DNA from: Desulfobaccales bacterium
GTDB lineage: Bacteria > Desulfobacterota > Desulfobaccia > Desulfobaccales > 0-14-0-80-60-11
Reading direction: 5' to 3'
Assembly (NCBI GenBank): GCA_041648175.1
Contig: JBAZPO010000004.1
Coordinates: forward strand, 221,396 to 285,395
Length of the DNA: 64,000 nt
Shown piece after piece: positions 53,582 through 63,079 of this stretch. The number at the start of each line of letters is the position of its first letter. The stretch's first letter is position 1. The position numbers and the translations under genes were made by a program. The notes beneath the pieces are model-generated. The model was not told the origin of the DNA. It saw only the letters and a list, made by a program, of their open reading frames with translations, and did not search any database.

Positions 53582-55885
53582 ATGGAAGCCTCTGGAGAAA
53601 AGGGCCTGTCTGACGAGGCTCAGCCCCGGGCCGATGCGGGCGCACCGGTGCAAAGTGGGGCCTCAAAAGGCGCTTGGTGGCGGCCGGTTCTGCTCCTTGG
53701 CGTTATTATCGCGGTCCTTGTGCTGGCCCATGTCTTTGCCCTGGGCGAGAAGTTGGGAGCCCTGCGGGATTGGCTCCTCACCCTGGGTCCATGGGGGCCC
53801 CTGGTTTTTCTGCTGATTTATATCGTGGGGGTGGTAGCAGCCCTTCCCGGCGCAGCTATTACTATCGCCGCAGGAGCCCTCTTCGGCTCGGTGCTGGGAG
53901 TCATCCTGGTGAATATCGGAGCAACCGTGGGCGCCAGTTTAGCCTTTTTAATTGCCCGCTATTTCGCCAGAGATGCAGTAGCAAACTGGCTTTCCAAAAG
54001 TGACAAATTTCAAAAACTCGACCACCTGACCGAAGAACATGGCGCCATCATTGTCGCCCTGACCCGCCTGGTTCCCATCTTTCCGTTCAACCTGCTCAAC
54101 TACGGCTTCGGGCTCACCAAGGTGTCTTTCTGGACTTATGTCTTCTGGTCCTGGCTGTGCACCTTGCCAGGCACCATTCTGTTCGTAGTGGGGGCGGACG
54201 CGGTAACCAAGGCTTTGATGCAGGGAAGGGTGCCTTGGGTTCTGGTCGGCGCCTTTGTTGTGGCGCTGATCCTGTTGACCATTCTGGTGCGGTCCGCCAA
54301 ACGCAAGCTGCGCCTCAAAGAGCTGCAAGTTGTGGCCGGGGTGGCGGGTACCGATGCACCTCGAGCCATGCCTGAGATAAGCCCTCAGGATATTTATAAT
54401 AAATCTTTGGTGGCCAATGTCCGGCCGCCGGACTGGACGAACCCTGAACCTGCTCCCCGTTATAACCTGGTGGTCATCGGGGGGGGCACCGCCGGGTTGG
54501 TCACGGCTGCCGGGGCCGCCGGTTTGGGGGCTAAAGTGGCCCTGGTGGAGCGGCATCTGCTGGGAGGGGACTGCCTCAATTATGGCTGCGTACCCTCCAA
54601 AGCTATCATCCGGTCTTCACGGGTTGCTGCCGACATTCGGGATGCCGGGCGGTTTGGCCTGCAGGTCCCGGAGGGCACTGAGGTTGATTTTCCGGCAGTC
54701 ATGGAGCGCATGCGCCGCTTACGGGCCGACATTAGTCAACACGACTCGGCGGCGCGCTTCCGCGCTCTGGGGGTGGATATCTTTTTGGGAGAGGCCCGCT
54801 TTACCGGTCTCGATACCGTTGCCGTGGGAGGCGCAACCCTGCGCTTCAAAAAGGCGGTCATTGCCACCGGCGGCAGAGCAGTACATCCCTCTATTCCGGG
54901 GTTGGCGGAGACCGGTTTTCTCACCAATGAGACAGCTTTTTCCCTCACCGATCGGCCCTCGCGTCTTTTGGTGATGGGCGGTGGGCCTATAGGCTGTGAG
55001 TTTGCCCAGGCCTTGGGACGTCTGGGGTGTCAGGTGACCCTGCTCCACAAATATGATCGCATCATAAACAGAGAGGATACGGATGCGGCCGAGCTGATCC
55101 AAAAGGTATTTCTGAAAGAAGGCATTGACCTGATCCTCAACGCCAAACCCCTTCAGGTTGCCAAGACCGCAACGGGAAAGCTGGTACAGTTTGAGAGCAA
55201 CGGCAACAAGGGGGAGATTGAAGTTGATGAAATTCTCATCGGCGCGGGCCGGGCCCCCAATGTGGAGGGTTTGAATCTGGAGGCCGCCGGGGTTCAGTAT
55301 GAGGCCGGCAAGGGCCGCGGGGTGTTGGTCAATGATTACTTGCAAACCACCAATCATAATATTTATGCAGCCGGGGATATCTGTCTCCCCTATCAATTCA
55401 CGCATATGGCCGACTCGGCTGCCCGGATAGTTATTCAGAACGCCCTGTTCTTCGGCCATAAAAAGCTGAGCGCCCTGACCATTCCCTGGTGCACCTACAC
55501 TGATCCGGAAGTGGCGCACGTGGGCCTGTCTGAGGCAAGCGCGGCCAAGCAAGGCATCCAGGTCCAGACCTTCGTGAAACCGCTATCCGAGGTGGATCGG
55601 GCCATTGTGGACGGCGAGGCGGAAGGATTCGTCAAAATCCACGTCAAACCCGGTTCGGATAAGATCCTGGGAGCCACCGTGGTGGCCCGTCATGCCGGTG
55701 AGATGATCAGTGAGGTCACGGCGGCCATGGTGGGCAACATCGGGTTGGGCGCGCTGGCTTATGTCATTCACCCGTACCCCACTCAGGCTGAAGCGATCCG
55801 GCAGACCGGTGACCTGTATAACCGGACCAGGTTGACACCGGGCTTAAAGCGCCTGTTTACCAGGTTCCTGGCCTGGAGAAGATGA
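53582..55885 (+). CDS. TVP38/DedA-type membrane domain fused to a mercuric-reductase-like flavoprotein
   Basis: The 767-residue protein begins with a soluble Ala/Gly-rich 30 residues, then a TVP38 domain (about 35-240) with VALPGAAITIAAGALFG and LTRLVPIFPFNLLNYGFGLT. Residues about 295-767 form a pyridine-nucleotide disulfide reductase: FAD GGGTAGLVTAAGAAG, redox pair GGDCLNYGCVPSK (about C329/C334), NAD motif MGGGPIGCEFAQALG and a dimerisation domain ending at PYPTQAEAI. No N-terminal mercury-binding domain and no C-terminal vicinal cysteines are present, so mercury reduction is unlikely. A membrane-bound quinone or lipoamide-type reductase is possible. This domain order occurs in other bacteria. 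Confidence 0.85.
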   Translation: MEASGEKGLSDEAQPRADAGAPVQSGASKGAWWRPVLLLGVIIAVLVLAHVFALGEKLGALRDWLLTLGPWGPLVFLLIYIVGVVAALPGAAITIAAGALFGSVLGVILVNIGATVGASLAFLIARYFARDAVANWLSKSDKFQKLDHLTEEHGAIIVALTRLVPIFPFNLLNYGFGLTKVSFWTYVFWSWLCTLPGTILFVVGADAVTKALMQGRVPWVLVGAFVVALILLTILVRSAKRKLRLKELQVVAGVAGTDAPRAMPEISPQDIYNKSLVANVRPPDWTNPEPAPRYNLVVIGGGTAGLVTAAGAAGLGAKVALVERHLLGGDCLNYGCVPSKAIIRSSRVAADIRDAGRFGLQVPEGTEVDFPAVMERMRRLRADISQHDSAARFRALGVDIFLGEARFTGLDTVAVGGATLRFKKAVIATGGRAVHPSIPGLAETGFLTNETAFSLTDRPSRLLVMGGGPIGCEFAQALGRLGCQVTLLHKYDRIINREDTDAAELIQKVFLKEGIDLILNAKPLQVAKTATGKLVQFESNGNKGEIEVDEILIGAGRAPNVEGLNLEAAGVQYEAGKGRGVLVNDYLQTTNHNIYAAGDICLPYQFTHMADSAARIVIQNALFFGHKKLSALTIPWCTYTDPEVAHVGLSEASAAKQGIQVQTFVKPLSEVDRAIVDGEAEGFVKIHVKPGSDKILGATVVARHAGEMISEVTAAMVGNIGLGALAYVIHPYPTQAEAIRQTGDLYNRTRLTPGLKRLFTRFLAWRR

Positions 55886-56022
55886 CTCGAACCAGTTCCT
55901 CTCATCTGTCTGCGAAAAAACTCCTCATTTGAGCTTACCATTTTCCAGCCTTGGCAATATAATCCCAATACCACAGCGAAAATCAGAGGCTTGGCAAAAA
56001 GCTCAAAGGTGGCTTTGCGCAT

Positions 56023-57213
56023 ATGAAGGAAGATGGCATAATCAAGCCACCATCCAGTTGGGAACTGAGCAAAACCTTTCTTCATTTGGGGGCCACTGCC
56101 TATGGCGGCCTGGCCATGGTGGAGCCCATCCGCAGGCGCATCGTCCAGGAAAAGGGCTGGTTAAATCAAAAAGAGTTCTTGGACGGGGTGGCCCTCTGTC
56201 AGTTGGTGCCGGGAGCCACGGTGGTGCAATTGGCCGCCTACATCGGTTTCCATCTGCGTAAGACCAAAGGCGCCCTGGCCGCGGCAGGCGCCTTTATCTT
56301 CCCCGCCTTTATCCTCATGCTGGGCCTTTCCTGGCTCTATTTTCGTTATGGCGAGCTGGCCTGGGTAAAAATAGTTTCCAAGGGCCTGGGGGTCGTGGTC
56401 ATTGCGCTGCTGGTCCAGACCCTGTGGCGGTTTCACGAAATTGTCCGCCGGCACTGGCTGGATGCGGCCCTCGCCCTGTTGACTGTGGGAGCGCTCTGGG
56501 GCGGAGCCAACTACCTGGTCGTGTTCCTGGGTGCAGGTCTTCTCCGGCTCGTTCTGGGCCGGATACTACTGGCATCCCCCGGTTCCTTTGAAGCGGGGAC
56601 GGCCGGTTCAGTTCCCAACCCCGGCATGATGGCCGCCCAGGTTGCCGGTTCCCTGTCCATCCTGGCCCTGGCGGTTTGGGGATTGTGGAGCGTAAATAAG
56701 CAGTTGGGGCTGATGTCTCTCATCTTTCTCAAGATCGGGGTTATCGCCTTCGGCGGCGGCTACGTTATGATCCCCATCCTCCAATGGGATATGGTGGACC
56801 ACCTGGGCTGGCTCACCCTGCGCCAATTCCTGGACGGCATCCTCCTGGGCTTTGTCACTCCCGGCCCCATTATTATCACCGCCACCTTTATCGGATACTA
56901 CCTGCAAGGCGTGGTGGGTGCAGTGATTGGCACCGCGGCCATCTTTCTCCCTCCCATCCTGATAGTTATCTTTTTAAGCCCTTATTATTATTGGGTTAAA
57001 GAAACTCAGTGGATGCGCCCGGTGATCCAGGGCGTTCTCTGTGCCCTGGTGGGGATGCTGATCCTGGTGGTCATCCAGATGGGGCGGGCGTCTCTGGTGG
57101 ATTGGCAAAGCTGGGTCATTATGGTGGGGGCGGCAGTAGCCCTCATTGCCTTCCGGATAAATCTCCTCATGGTGGTGATCGCTGCGGCCTGTCTTTCCCT
57201 TTTACTATTTTAA
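56023..57213 (+). CDS. chrA: Chromate transporter ChrA family (two-domain)
   Basis: The 396-residue protein has two homologous CHR halves. The first begins LHLGATAYGGLAMVEPIRRRIVQEKGWLNQKEFLDGVALCQLVPGATVVQLAAYIG, and the second LKIGVIAFGGGYVMIPILQWDMVDHLGWLTLRQFLDGILLGFVTPGPIIITATFIGY. These GG and PGP motifs are the family signatures. It exports chromate or takes up sulfate-like anions across the inner membrane; the substrate has not been fixed for this branch. AAAGGTGG precedes the ATG. It follows the flavoprotein by 137 bp on the same strand, and an operon is possible. Confidence 0.9.
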   Translation: MKEDGIIKPPSSWELSKTFLHLGATAYGGLAMVEPIRRRIVQEKGWLNQKEFLDGVALCQLVPGATVVQLAAYIGFHLRKTKGALAAAGAFIFPAFILMLGLSWLYFRYGELAWVKIVSKGLGVVVIALLVQTLWRFHEIVRRHWLDAALALLTVGALWGGANYLVVFLGAGLLRLVLGRILLASPGSFEAGTAGSVPNPGMMAAQVAGSLSILALAVWGLWSVNKQLGLMSLIFLKIGVIAFGGGYVMIPILQWDMVDHLGWLTLRQFLDGILLGFVTPGPIIITATFIGYYLQGVVGAVIGTAAIFLPPILIVIFLSPYYYWVKETQWMRPVIQGVLCALVGMLILVVIQMGRASLVDWQSWVIMVGAAVALIAFRINLLMVVIAAACLSLLLF

Positions 57214-57266
57214 GCCAGCAAAGATACGACTTAAAAAGCCACTTTCTAACCAGCCCTGGACAGGAT

Positions 57267-57923
57267 TCACTCCATAATTTCCACCAGCCGCTCTTGGGCG
57301 AGGATTTCCACGGTTTGTCCGGAAAAGTGTACCAGGTTTGCATGTTCCAGTTCTTTGGCGGTTCGATAGAAGGTCTCGTGGGTCATGCCCAGGAAGTTTG
57401 CCAATTCTTTACGCGGGACAGGGAGGGTAATTGAGCGGGAATCTTGCATTTCAGCCAGGAGCAGAATATAGCTGGCGATTCTCGCCTTGGGGGTTTTGAG
57501 CGACAAGTCGGCCAGACGTATCCGGAGGCGAATGACCATCAGGGACAACATGCGTATCCATTCCGCAGCGAACCTTATATCCCCGTTTACCAAGTCTAAA
57601 AATTCCTTCTTTTTTATTAGGTAGAGACGGCTGTCTTTCAGGGCCGCGGCAAAGCAATGATAGGTATCGGAAAACGGGCTGGCTAAGGCGAAGGGGCTCC
57701 CACGACCGGCGATCTCCTGGGTGATCTCTTTGCCTTGGGGAGATATCCGGTAAACACGCACTGCACCTTCATGAACCATATAGAACCCCTGGGTCGGGTC
57801 CCCTGGGGCAAAAAGCATCGCCCCCTTTTTCAAAAAAATTTCCTGGGCGATCCTTTCCAATTTCTCGAGATGTTCCCGCCAAATATTGGCAAAGATCGGG
57901 AATCCTGCCAGCATCCGTTCCAC
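57267..57923 (-). CDS. Crp/Fnr-family transcriptional regulator
   Basis: The 218-residue protein has a cyclic-nucleotide-type barrel (KKGAMLFAPGDPTQGFYMVHEGAVRVYRISPQGKEIT) with a GDPTQGFY loop and a C-terminal HTH (ITLPVPRKELANFLGMTHETFYRTAKELEHANLVHF). No N-terminal cysteine cluster for an iron-sulfur site is seen, so it is not classic FNR; DNR- or ArcR-type sensing is possible. It is divergent from an MFS transporter, with an FNR-like box in the 110-bp gap, so it probably regulates that gene and itself. Confidence 0.88.
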   Translation of the reverse strand: MERMLAGFPIFANIWREHLEKLERIAQEIFLKKGAMLFAPGDPTQGFYMVHEGAVRVYRISPQGKEITQEIAGRGSPFALASPFSDTYHCFAAALKDSRLYLIKKKEFLDLVNGDIRFAAEWIRMLSLMVIRLRIRLADLSLKTPKARIASYILLLAEMQDSRSITLPVPRKELANFLGMTHETFYRTAKELEHANLVHFSGQTVEILAQERLVEIME

Positions 57924-57960
57924 CCCATGAATCTTTCTCTTGAGTAGATTTTTCGTCTTT

Positions 57961-57974
57961 ATGATTCAAATCAT
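57961..57974. promoter_or_regulatory. FNR/Crp-type box between the regulator and the MFS gene
   Basis: ATGATTCAAATCAT has symmetrical ATGAT and ATCAT arms around TCAA, close to the FNR consensus TTGATNNNNATCAA. It lies 37 bp from the regulator start and 58 bp from the MFS start. Confidence 0.7.
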
Positions 57975-58032
57975 ACTTCTTTTTATGGCGGCATCATACC
58001 ATTTATCCAGCAAGCGGATCAAAGGAGCCTTT

Positions 58033-59217
58033 ATGGATAATGAAAGATCGCGCCGGATGGTTTTAGTCCTGGGGTTGATGGTTTTTTGGGCTAATGGAGA
58101 TAATTATGTCGCGGCTCCGCTCATCGTGGAGATAGCCAAAGCCTTTCACCTGGATATCGGCACAGCGGCGCTAACGGTCACCTCTTACATGCTGCCTTTC
58201 GGCCTGTTCACCCTGATCTTCGGGCCGCTGGCTGACCGCTATGGCAAGGCCAGGATCATCAACCTGGCGGCCTTCGGCTCGGCCATCTTCTGCGGCCTGG
58301 GGGCGCTGGCCACAGACATCTTCTCCCTGAGCGCCATCCGGGCGGTGAGCGGCGCGTTTGGCGCGGGCATCCTGCCGGTTACCATGTCGTTAATCGGCGA
58401 CAGTTTTGGCCGTGATCCCAAGGCCCTGCAAAACACCCTGGGCCAGATGCTGGGCATGGCGTTCCTGGGCGGGGCCGCCGGTACGATCATCGGCGGAGCC
58501 CTGGCGTTCATGGGGTCCTGGAGGCTTGTCTATCTGGTTTATGGCCTTACCGGGCTGATAATCGCAACTATTATGCTAAAAACCATAGAAAGACAACCGG
58601 GGACCACCGCCCAATTTAGCCTCAGGAGGGCCTACCAGGAAGCCTTTGCCAATACAGATCTACTGAAAACGGTGAGCATTATTTTCCTAATGGGGGCCTC
58701 GGTCTTTGGTAGCTTCACCTATGCGGGCAAATTCGTAGAAACCCAAACCGGGGTTAATATTCTCTGGGTTGGGGTAATCTTGACCTGTTTCGGGGTGGCC
58801 ACCATCATAGGAGGTCGCCAGGCGGGGGCCTGTAGGCAGAAACTGGGTAACCGGGTCCTCCTTTTTGGCGCCCTCATGGGTTCGGTCTCCTGGGCGGTCA
58901 TGGGAGCCTGGCACTCCCCGGTATTCATCTCTCTTTCTTTAGCAGGATTCGGGCTTGGATTCATCCTCATTCAATCCAGCCTGCTGACCACGGCACAACA
59001 GTTAATGCCTCAGCGGCGCGGCACTGTCATGTCCCTGGCGTCTTTCAACATGTTTGTTGGCGGCGGTTTGGGTACCTTGATGAACGGACATATTCTCACG
59101 AAGTGGGGGTTCGAAGCGGTATTTCTGGGAGCCGCAGGGCTGATTCTTCTTGCGGGGATCATTGCCGCCCGCCTCTTGGACCGAGTTTCCCCGGCTATCC
59201 CTTCAAAAGCCTCATAA
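58033..59217 (+). CDS. MFS transporter
   Basis: ATG 58033 with AAAGGAG upstream gives 394 residues and twelve predicted helices. Family signs are FGLFTLIFGPLADRYGKARIINLAA after TM2 (the GxLaDrxGrk signature), PLIVEIAKAFH near the start and the middle loop. The closest feel is to drug/Bcr-type antiporters, but substrate cannot be read. It is divergent from a Crp/Fnr regulator and upstream of a TolC-HlyD-ABC operon; TolC starts 156 bp downstream. Confidence 0.85.
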   Translation: MDNERSRRMVLVLGLMVFWANGDNYVAAPLIVEIAKAFHLDIGTAALTVTSYMLPFGLFTLIFGPLADRYGKARIINLAAFGSAIFCGLGALATDIFSLSAIRAVSGAFGAGILPVTMSLIGDSFGRDPKALQNTLGQMLGMAFLGGAAGTIIGGALAFMGSWRLVYLVYGLTGLIIATIMLKTIERQPGTTAQFSLRRAYQEAFANTDLLKTVSIIFLMGASVFGSFTYAGKFVETQTGVNILWVGVILTCFGVATIIGGRQAGACRQKLGNRVLLFGALMGSVSWAVMGAWHSPVFISLSLAGFGLGFILIQSSLLTTAQQLMPQRRGTVMSLASFNMFVGGGLGTLMNGHILTKWGFEAVFLGAAGLILLAGIIAARLLDRVSPAIPSKAS

Positions 59218-59373
59218 ACTTAAGCGCCAACTGCGTGTGTCGCGGCTTCAGATCCTTTAATGCGCAGAACCTCACGAAGATTCTGGAAAAATTCCCTGAA
59301 ACGCGCCGAGTTTGTCCATTGCTGGTGTTTAACCTAATGAATCCTGACCAATGAGCCAACGTTGGAGTATTTG

Positions 59374-60720
59374 ATGCGTTTTCCATGTAAAACCTTTCTG
59401 GCTTTAGCATTCACCTGCACTGTAATCGCGTTCCCTCTCTATGTGGCTGCCGCGCAACCATCCGATTACCGGGCCCTCAGCCTGGATGACTGCCTGGTCC
59501 TGGCCCGGCAATATAATCCGGTCCTGGCCGCCAGCCAGGAGAAGATCCAGGAGTTGGTGGCGGATTACCAGGCGGCCCGCTCCACGTTTTTTCCCCGCCT
59601 GGTATTAACCTCCTTCTATACCAGGCAACCTCCCAACCGCTTTGCCCCGGGCGGTTCAACCCCGGTTGAGCTGTTCAAGCGAGAAGGCTTTACGGGCGTT
59701 TATGGCAAGCAGTTAGTCTTTGACGGGTTGAAAACCTATTACAATTCCCAGGCCGCCAAGACCGGCACCCAGGCGCAAAAGCAGGAAGTCCAACGGACTT
59801 CCGACGAACTGGCCTTTACGGTGGCCCAGGCCTTCTACCAGTTGATCGAGGCCAAAGAGAATCTGCACGTGGCCCAAGATGCCCTGCAACAGCGCCAGGA
59901 GTTCGGCAAGTTGACCGGAGCTTTTTACCAGGCCGGGAAGGTTACCAACCTGGATCACGTGCGCGCCCAATCCCAGGTATCCGAGGCCGAGCAGGCGGTC
60001 GTGGAAGCCCAAAACGCGGTGCGCCTGGCCAAAGAAATCCTGGCCCGCACCCTGGGGCTGAAAGAGCAGGTCCAGGTGGATATTAAAGGAAGGCTCGCGC
60101 ATGAATATACTGCTGCGGGGAACTTAGACTCTTTGTGGCAAGAGGTGCTCAAGCGGAATCCGGAAATCAAAAAATTAGATTTGGATATTGCCCAGAGCCA
60201 GACTTTGATCAAAGCGGCCCGGGGTGGCTATTTCCCGGAAGTCAGTCTGCAGGCCGGGAGCGATGTGCGCCATCGGGACCTGGGCGGCACCAAGCCGGAA
60301 TGGATCGGGGGCGTCTTTATGGAGTTTCCGTTCTTCGAGGGTGGCCTGACCAAGGCCCAGGTGGCCAAAGCCGCCTCCCAATACCGGCAATTACTGGAAA
60401 AAAAGCGGGACCGGCTTAACGGCATCAAGGTGGACCTGACCACGGCCTGGAAGGACCAGGAGAATGCCCGCCAGGGAGTCGTCACCATTAAGCAAACCGT
60501 GGCCACCAACCAGGAGGCCTATGATAGCTCCCAGGCCCTGTATCGCCACGGCAAGGCCATCGGGCTGGACGTGCTCCAGGCCCAGGTGGACCTGACCGGC
60601 TCTCGTTTCCAACTTATCAGGTATGCCGTGGCTTACGAAATCGGCAAGGCACGCGTTGAGCAAATCAAAGGCGCCGGTCCCTTTGAACCGGAACGGCAAA
60701 ATCACGCGGGGGTAAAATAG
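59374..60720 (+). CDS. TolC-family outer-membrane channel
   Basis: The ATG at 59374 (TTGGAG upstream) gives 448 residues with a signal peptide (MRFPCKTFLALAFTCTVIAFPLYVAAA). The first repeat begins YRALSLDDCLVLARQYNPVLAASQEKIQEL and the second ILARTLGLKEQVQ...SLWQEVLKRNPEIKKLDLDIAQSQTLIKAARGGYFPEVSLQAG, both with long coiled helices and beta-strand segments typical of TolC. It starts a four-gene operon; its stop TAG overlaps the GTG of the HlyD gene (TAGTGA). It forms the outer-membrane duct of the exporter. Confidence 0.9.
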   Translation: MRFPCKTFLALAFTCTVIAFPLYVAAAQPSDYRALSLDDCLVLARQYNPVLAASQEKIQELVADYQAARSTFFPRLVLTSFYTRQPPNRFAPGGSTPVELFKREGFTGVYGKQLVFDGLKTYYNSQAAKTGTQAQKQEVQRTSDELAFTVAQAFYQLIEAKENLHVAQDALQQRQEFGKLTGAFYQAGKVTNLDHVRAQSQVSEAEQAVVEAQNAVRLAKEILARTLGLKEQVQVDIKGRLAHEYTAAGNLDSLWQEVLKRNPEIKKLDLDIAQSQTLIKAARGGYFPEVSLQAGSDVRHRDLGGTKPEWIGGVFMEFPFFEGGLTKAQVAKAASQYRQLLEKKRDRLNGIKVDLTTAWKDQENARQGVVTIKQTVATNQEAYDSSQALYRHGKAIGLDVLQAQVDLTGSRFQLIRYAVAYEIGKARVEQIKGAGPFEPERQNHAGVK

Positions 60721-61880
60721 TGAAGCTTCCTGGGGGAAAGAAAGCCGTCGGGATGGCCGTGGGAGCGATCATCTTGATTCTGATAGGTTACCGCCTGATC
60801 TGGCACGCTCCGGCGGTGCCGGTGATCGTGGTCAAGCAGGCGGAAATCCAGGGGAAAGTGCAAGGACCCGGCACAGTGCAATCCAGGGTGCCGGTGGTGG
60901 TCAGCCCCAAGATCACCGGTATCCTGGAAAAGCTCTATGTCGACCAGGGTGACCGGGTGCAAAAAGGACAGCTCCTGGCGGAGTTGGACTCCCTGGAACT
61001 GCGGGCCCGGCAGGCTGCGGCCCAGGCCGGCAAAAACCGCGTTCAGCGCGATCTGGGCAGGGCCCTGGCGGATATGGGCAAGGCCCAAGCCAACCTGGGG
61101 TTAGCGCGCAGCAACTACGAGCGTGACCTGGAGGTCTTCAAACCCGGCTACATCTCTAAGGCGGCCTTTGACACCACCAAGGCCCAGCTTAAAGTGGCGG
61201 AAAGTGAGGTAAACGCCTATCAGGCCGGCGTCACCGCCTTGCAAGCCGCGGTGAAGCAGGCCGAGTCTGAAACCCATGCCGCGGCAGCGCTCCACAATTA
61301 CACCCGCATCACAGCACCCATGCACGGACTTATTACCGTTCGCAAAGCGGAAGTGGGCACTACTCTGGTCCCCGGCAGCCCCATCTTTCAAATGGTGGAT
61401 CTGGACCAGATCTGGATGGCTGCCTGGATCGATCAGTCTTTTGTGGCTCAACTGCGGGAGGGCCAGCCCGCCCGGATCATTCTGCGCTCCGGGCGGGAAT
61501 TTCAAGGGCAGGTGGAACGGCTCAACCAGGAAAGCGATACCGTGACCCGGGAGTTGGAAGTAGATGTGAAATTTGACCAATTGCCCAAACCCCTGGTTAT
61601 CGGTGAGGAAGGCCAGGTCGAGATTGAGACCGGCCGCGAGACTGCCCTGGTCGTGCCTCAGTCGGCCATCATTACCAGAAACGGCGGCAACGGCGTCCTG
61701 GTGGTGGATAATGGCCTCCTGCACTTCCGCAAAGTTGCCCTGGGCCTCCAAGACGGCTCCAGGACCGCGGTAACGCAGGGCCTGAAAGCAGGCGATCTGG
61801 TGGTGGTCAAACCCGCAGGTCTCACGCCCGGCAAGAAAGTTCGCCCTGAAATAAAAAAACCGGCGGCTAAGGCGGACTGA
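60720..61880 (+). CDS. HlyD-family membrane-fusion protein
   Basis: A GTG start at 60720 overlaps the TolC stop. The 386-residue protein has one N-terminal helix (AVGMAVGAIILILIGYRLIW), a barrel-sandwich (VPVVVSPKITGILEKLYVDQGDRVQKGQLLAELD), a long coiled hairpin (residues about 95-190) and LHNYTRITAPMHGLITVRKAEVGTTLVPGSPIFQMVDLDQIWMAAWID, the family's second strand set. It links inner-membrane transporter and TolC. Its stop TGA overlaps the ATG of the next gene, so the operon is translationally coupled. Confidence 0.9.
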   Translation: MKLPGGKKAVGMAVGAIILILIGYRLIWHAPAVPVIVVKQAEIQGKVQGPGTVQSRVPVVVSPKITGILEKLYVDQGDRVQKGQLLAELDSLELRARQAAAQAGKNRVQRDLGRALADMGKAQANLGLARSNYERDLEVFKPGYISKAAFDTTKAQLKVAESEVNAYQAGVTALQAAVKQAESETHAAAALHNYTRITAPMHGLITVRKAEVGTTLVPGSPIFQMVDLDQIWMAAWIDQSFVAQLREGQPARIILRSGREFQGQVERLNQESDTVTRELEVDVKFDQLPKPLVIGEEGQVEIETGRETALVVPQSAIITRNGGNGVLVVDNGLLHFRKVALGLQDGSRTAVTQGLKAGDLVVVKPAGLTPGKKVRPEIKKPAAKAD

Positions 61881-63079
61881 TGGATTTAGCAGTCTGCGAC
61901 CTCAAGCTCCACAAAGGCCGGTTCATTGCCACCATCATCGGCGTGGGCCTGCTCTTTACCATCGTTTTGGCTATGAACGGCCTGTACCGGGGCAATATCT
62001 ACGAGGGCTTGGCGGTCATCAAGGCCACCAATCCAGACCTTTGGGTGGTGGAACGCTACCGGGGCGGACCTTTCAACGAGCAATCCGCCCTGGCCGAGTA
62101 TTTCCATTACAGCGTCAAGGCCGTTCCCGGGGTGGAGAAGGCAAGTCCCTTTATCTATTATACGGTGGAACGCCGGATCGGTGACCAAAGCCGGCATTTC
62201 AGCATTATCGGGTATGATGTCTTTACCGGGTCAGGCGGGCCTCAGGGAATTGTCGCCGGGAGGAGCATACGGCAGGCCCACTACGAGATGGTGACGGATA
62301 AAAAACTGGGAGTTAGCCTGGGAGACCGGGTAACCTTGGGCCTCCATACCTACACGGTGGTGGGCCTGACCAAGGGAGCCATCGATACCAACGGCGACCC
62401 GCTGGTTTTTCTCTCTTTGCCCGACGCCCAGGAAGTGGCGTTCCAGAAAGATAATGAAGAGGTGCGCACCCAGCGGGAACGGCTGGCCCGGACCTTGAAC
62501 GGCCAGAAATCCCTATCCCCCGCGGCCGCGACCAACCTGGCCGCAGCCCTGGCGCCGGACACCCACATCATCAATGCCGTCCTGGTGCACCTTTCGCCGG
62601 GGGCGGATCGGGCCGCCGTGGCCAGTAATATCGAAAAATGGCTCTACTTTTCGGTTTATAGCACGGACGAAGAGATTCAGCTCATGCTGAAAGGGCGTCT
62701 GGCAGGCATGACCAAGCAGCTCCTGTTGTTCAGGACCCTGCTGATGATCGTCTCGGTGGTCATCATCGCCCTGGTGATCTACACCTTCACTATGGAGAAG
62801 ATCCGCTCCATTGCGGTCATGAAGCTCATCGGCGCCCCTAACCTGGTGATCATCCGCCTGGTACTGGAACAATCCATGCTCCTAACCGTCAGCGCTTTTT
62901 TATTCGCCCTGGTCCTCATCAACCAGACCTATACCTATTTCCCCAAGACCATCCTGTTGGTCCCAAGCGATGAGGTCCTCACCTTTATCGTGGTCTTTTT
63001 CGGAGGGATCCTGGCCAGCATCCTGGGGTTGGTTCAGGCCTTGAAAACCCAGCCGGCTCTGGCTCTGGGGGGCCAGTGA
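61880..63079 (+). CDS. ABC transporter permease, FtsX/MacB-like (DevC type)
   Basis: The 399-residue protein has the FtsX/MacB layout: N-terminal helix (GRFIATIIGVGLLFTIVLAMNGLYRG), a periplasmic domain of about 220 residues, and three C-terminal helices (LLLFRTLLMIVSVVIIALVIYTFTMEKIRSIAVMKLIGAPNLVIIRLVLEQS). The KIRSIAVMKLIGA segment is the coupling signature. Similar genes (DevC) occur in operons with HlyD- and ATPase-type partners, as here. It works on lipids, glycolipids or peptides in the family; the cargo is not readable. Confidence 0.88.
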   Translation: MDLAVCDLKLHKGRFIATIIGVGLLFTIVLAMNGLYRGNIYEGLAVIKATNPDLWVVERYRGGPFNEQSALAEYFHYSVKAVPGVEKASPFIYYTVERRIGDQSRHFSIIGYDVFTGSGGPQGIVAGRSIRQAHYEMVTDKKLGVSLGDRVTLGLHTYTVVGLTKGAIDTNGDPLVFLSLPDAQEVAFQKDNEEVRTQRERLARTLNGQKSLSPAAATNLAAALAPDTHIINAVLVHLSPGADRAAVASNIEKWLYFSVYSTDEEIQLMLKGRLAGMTKQLLLFRTLLMIVSVVIIALVIYTFTMEKIRSIAVMKLIGAPNLVIIRLVLEQSMLLTVSAFLFALVLINQTYTYFPKTILLVPSDEVLTFIVVFFGGILASILGLVQALKTQPALALGGQ

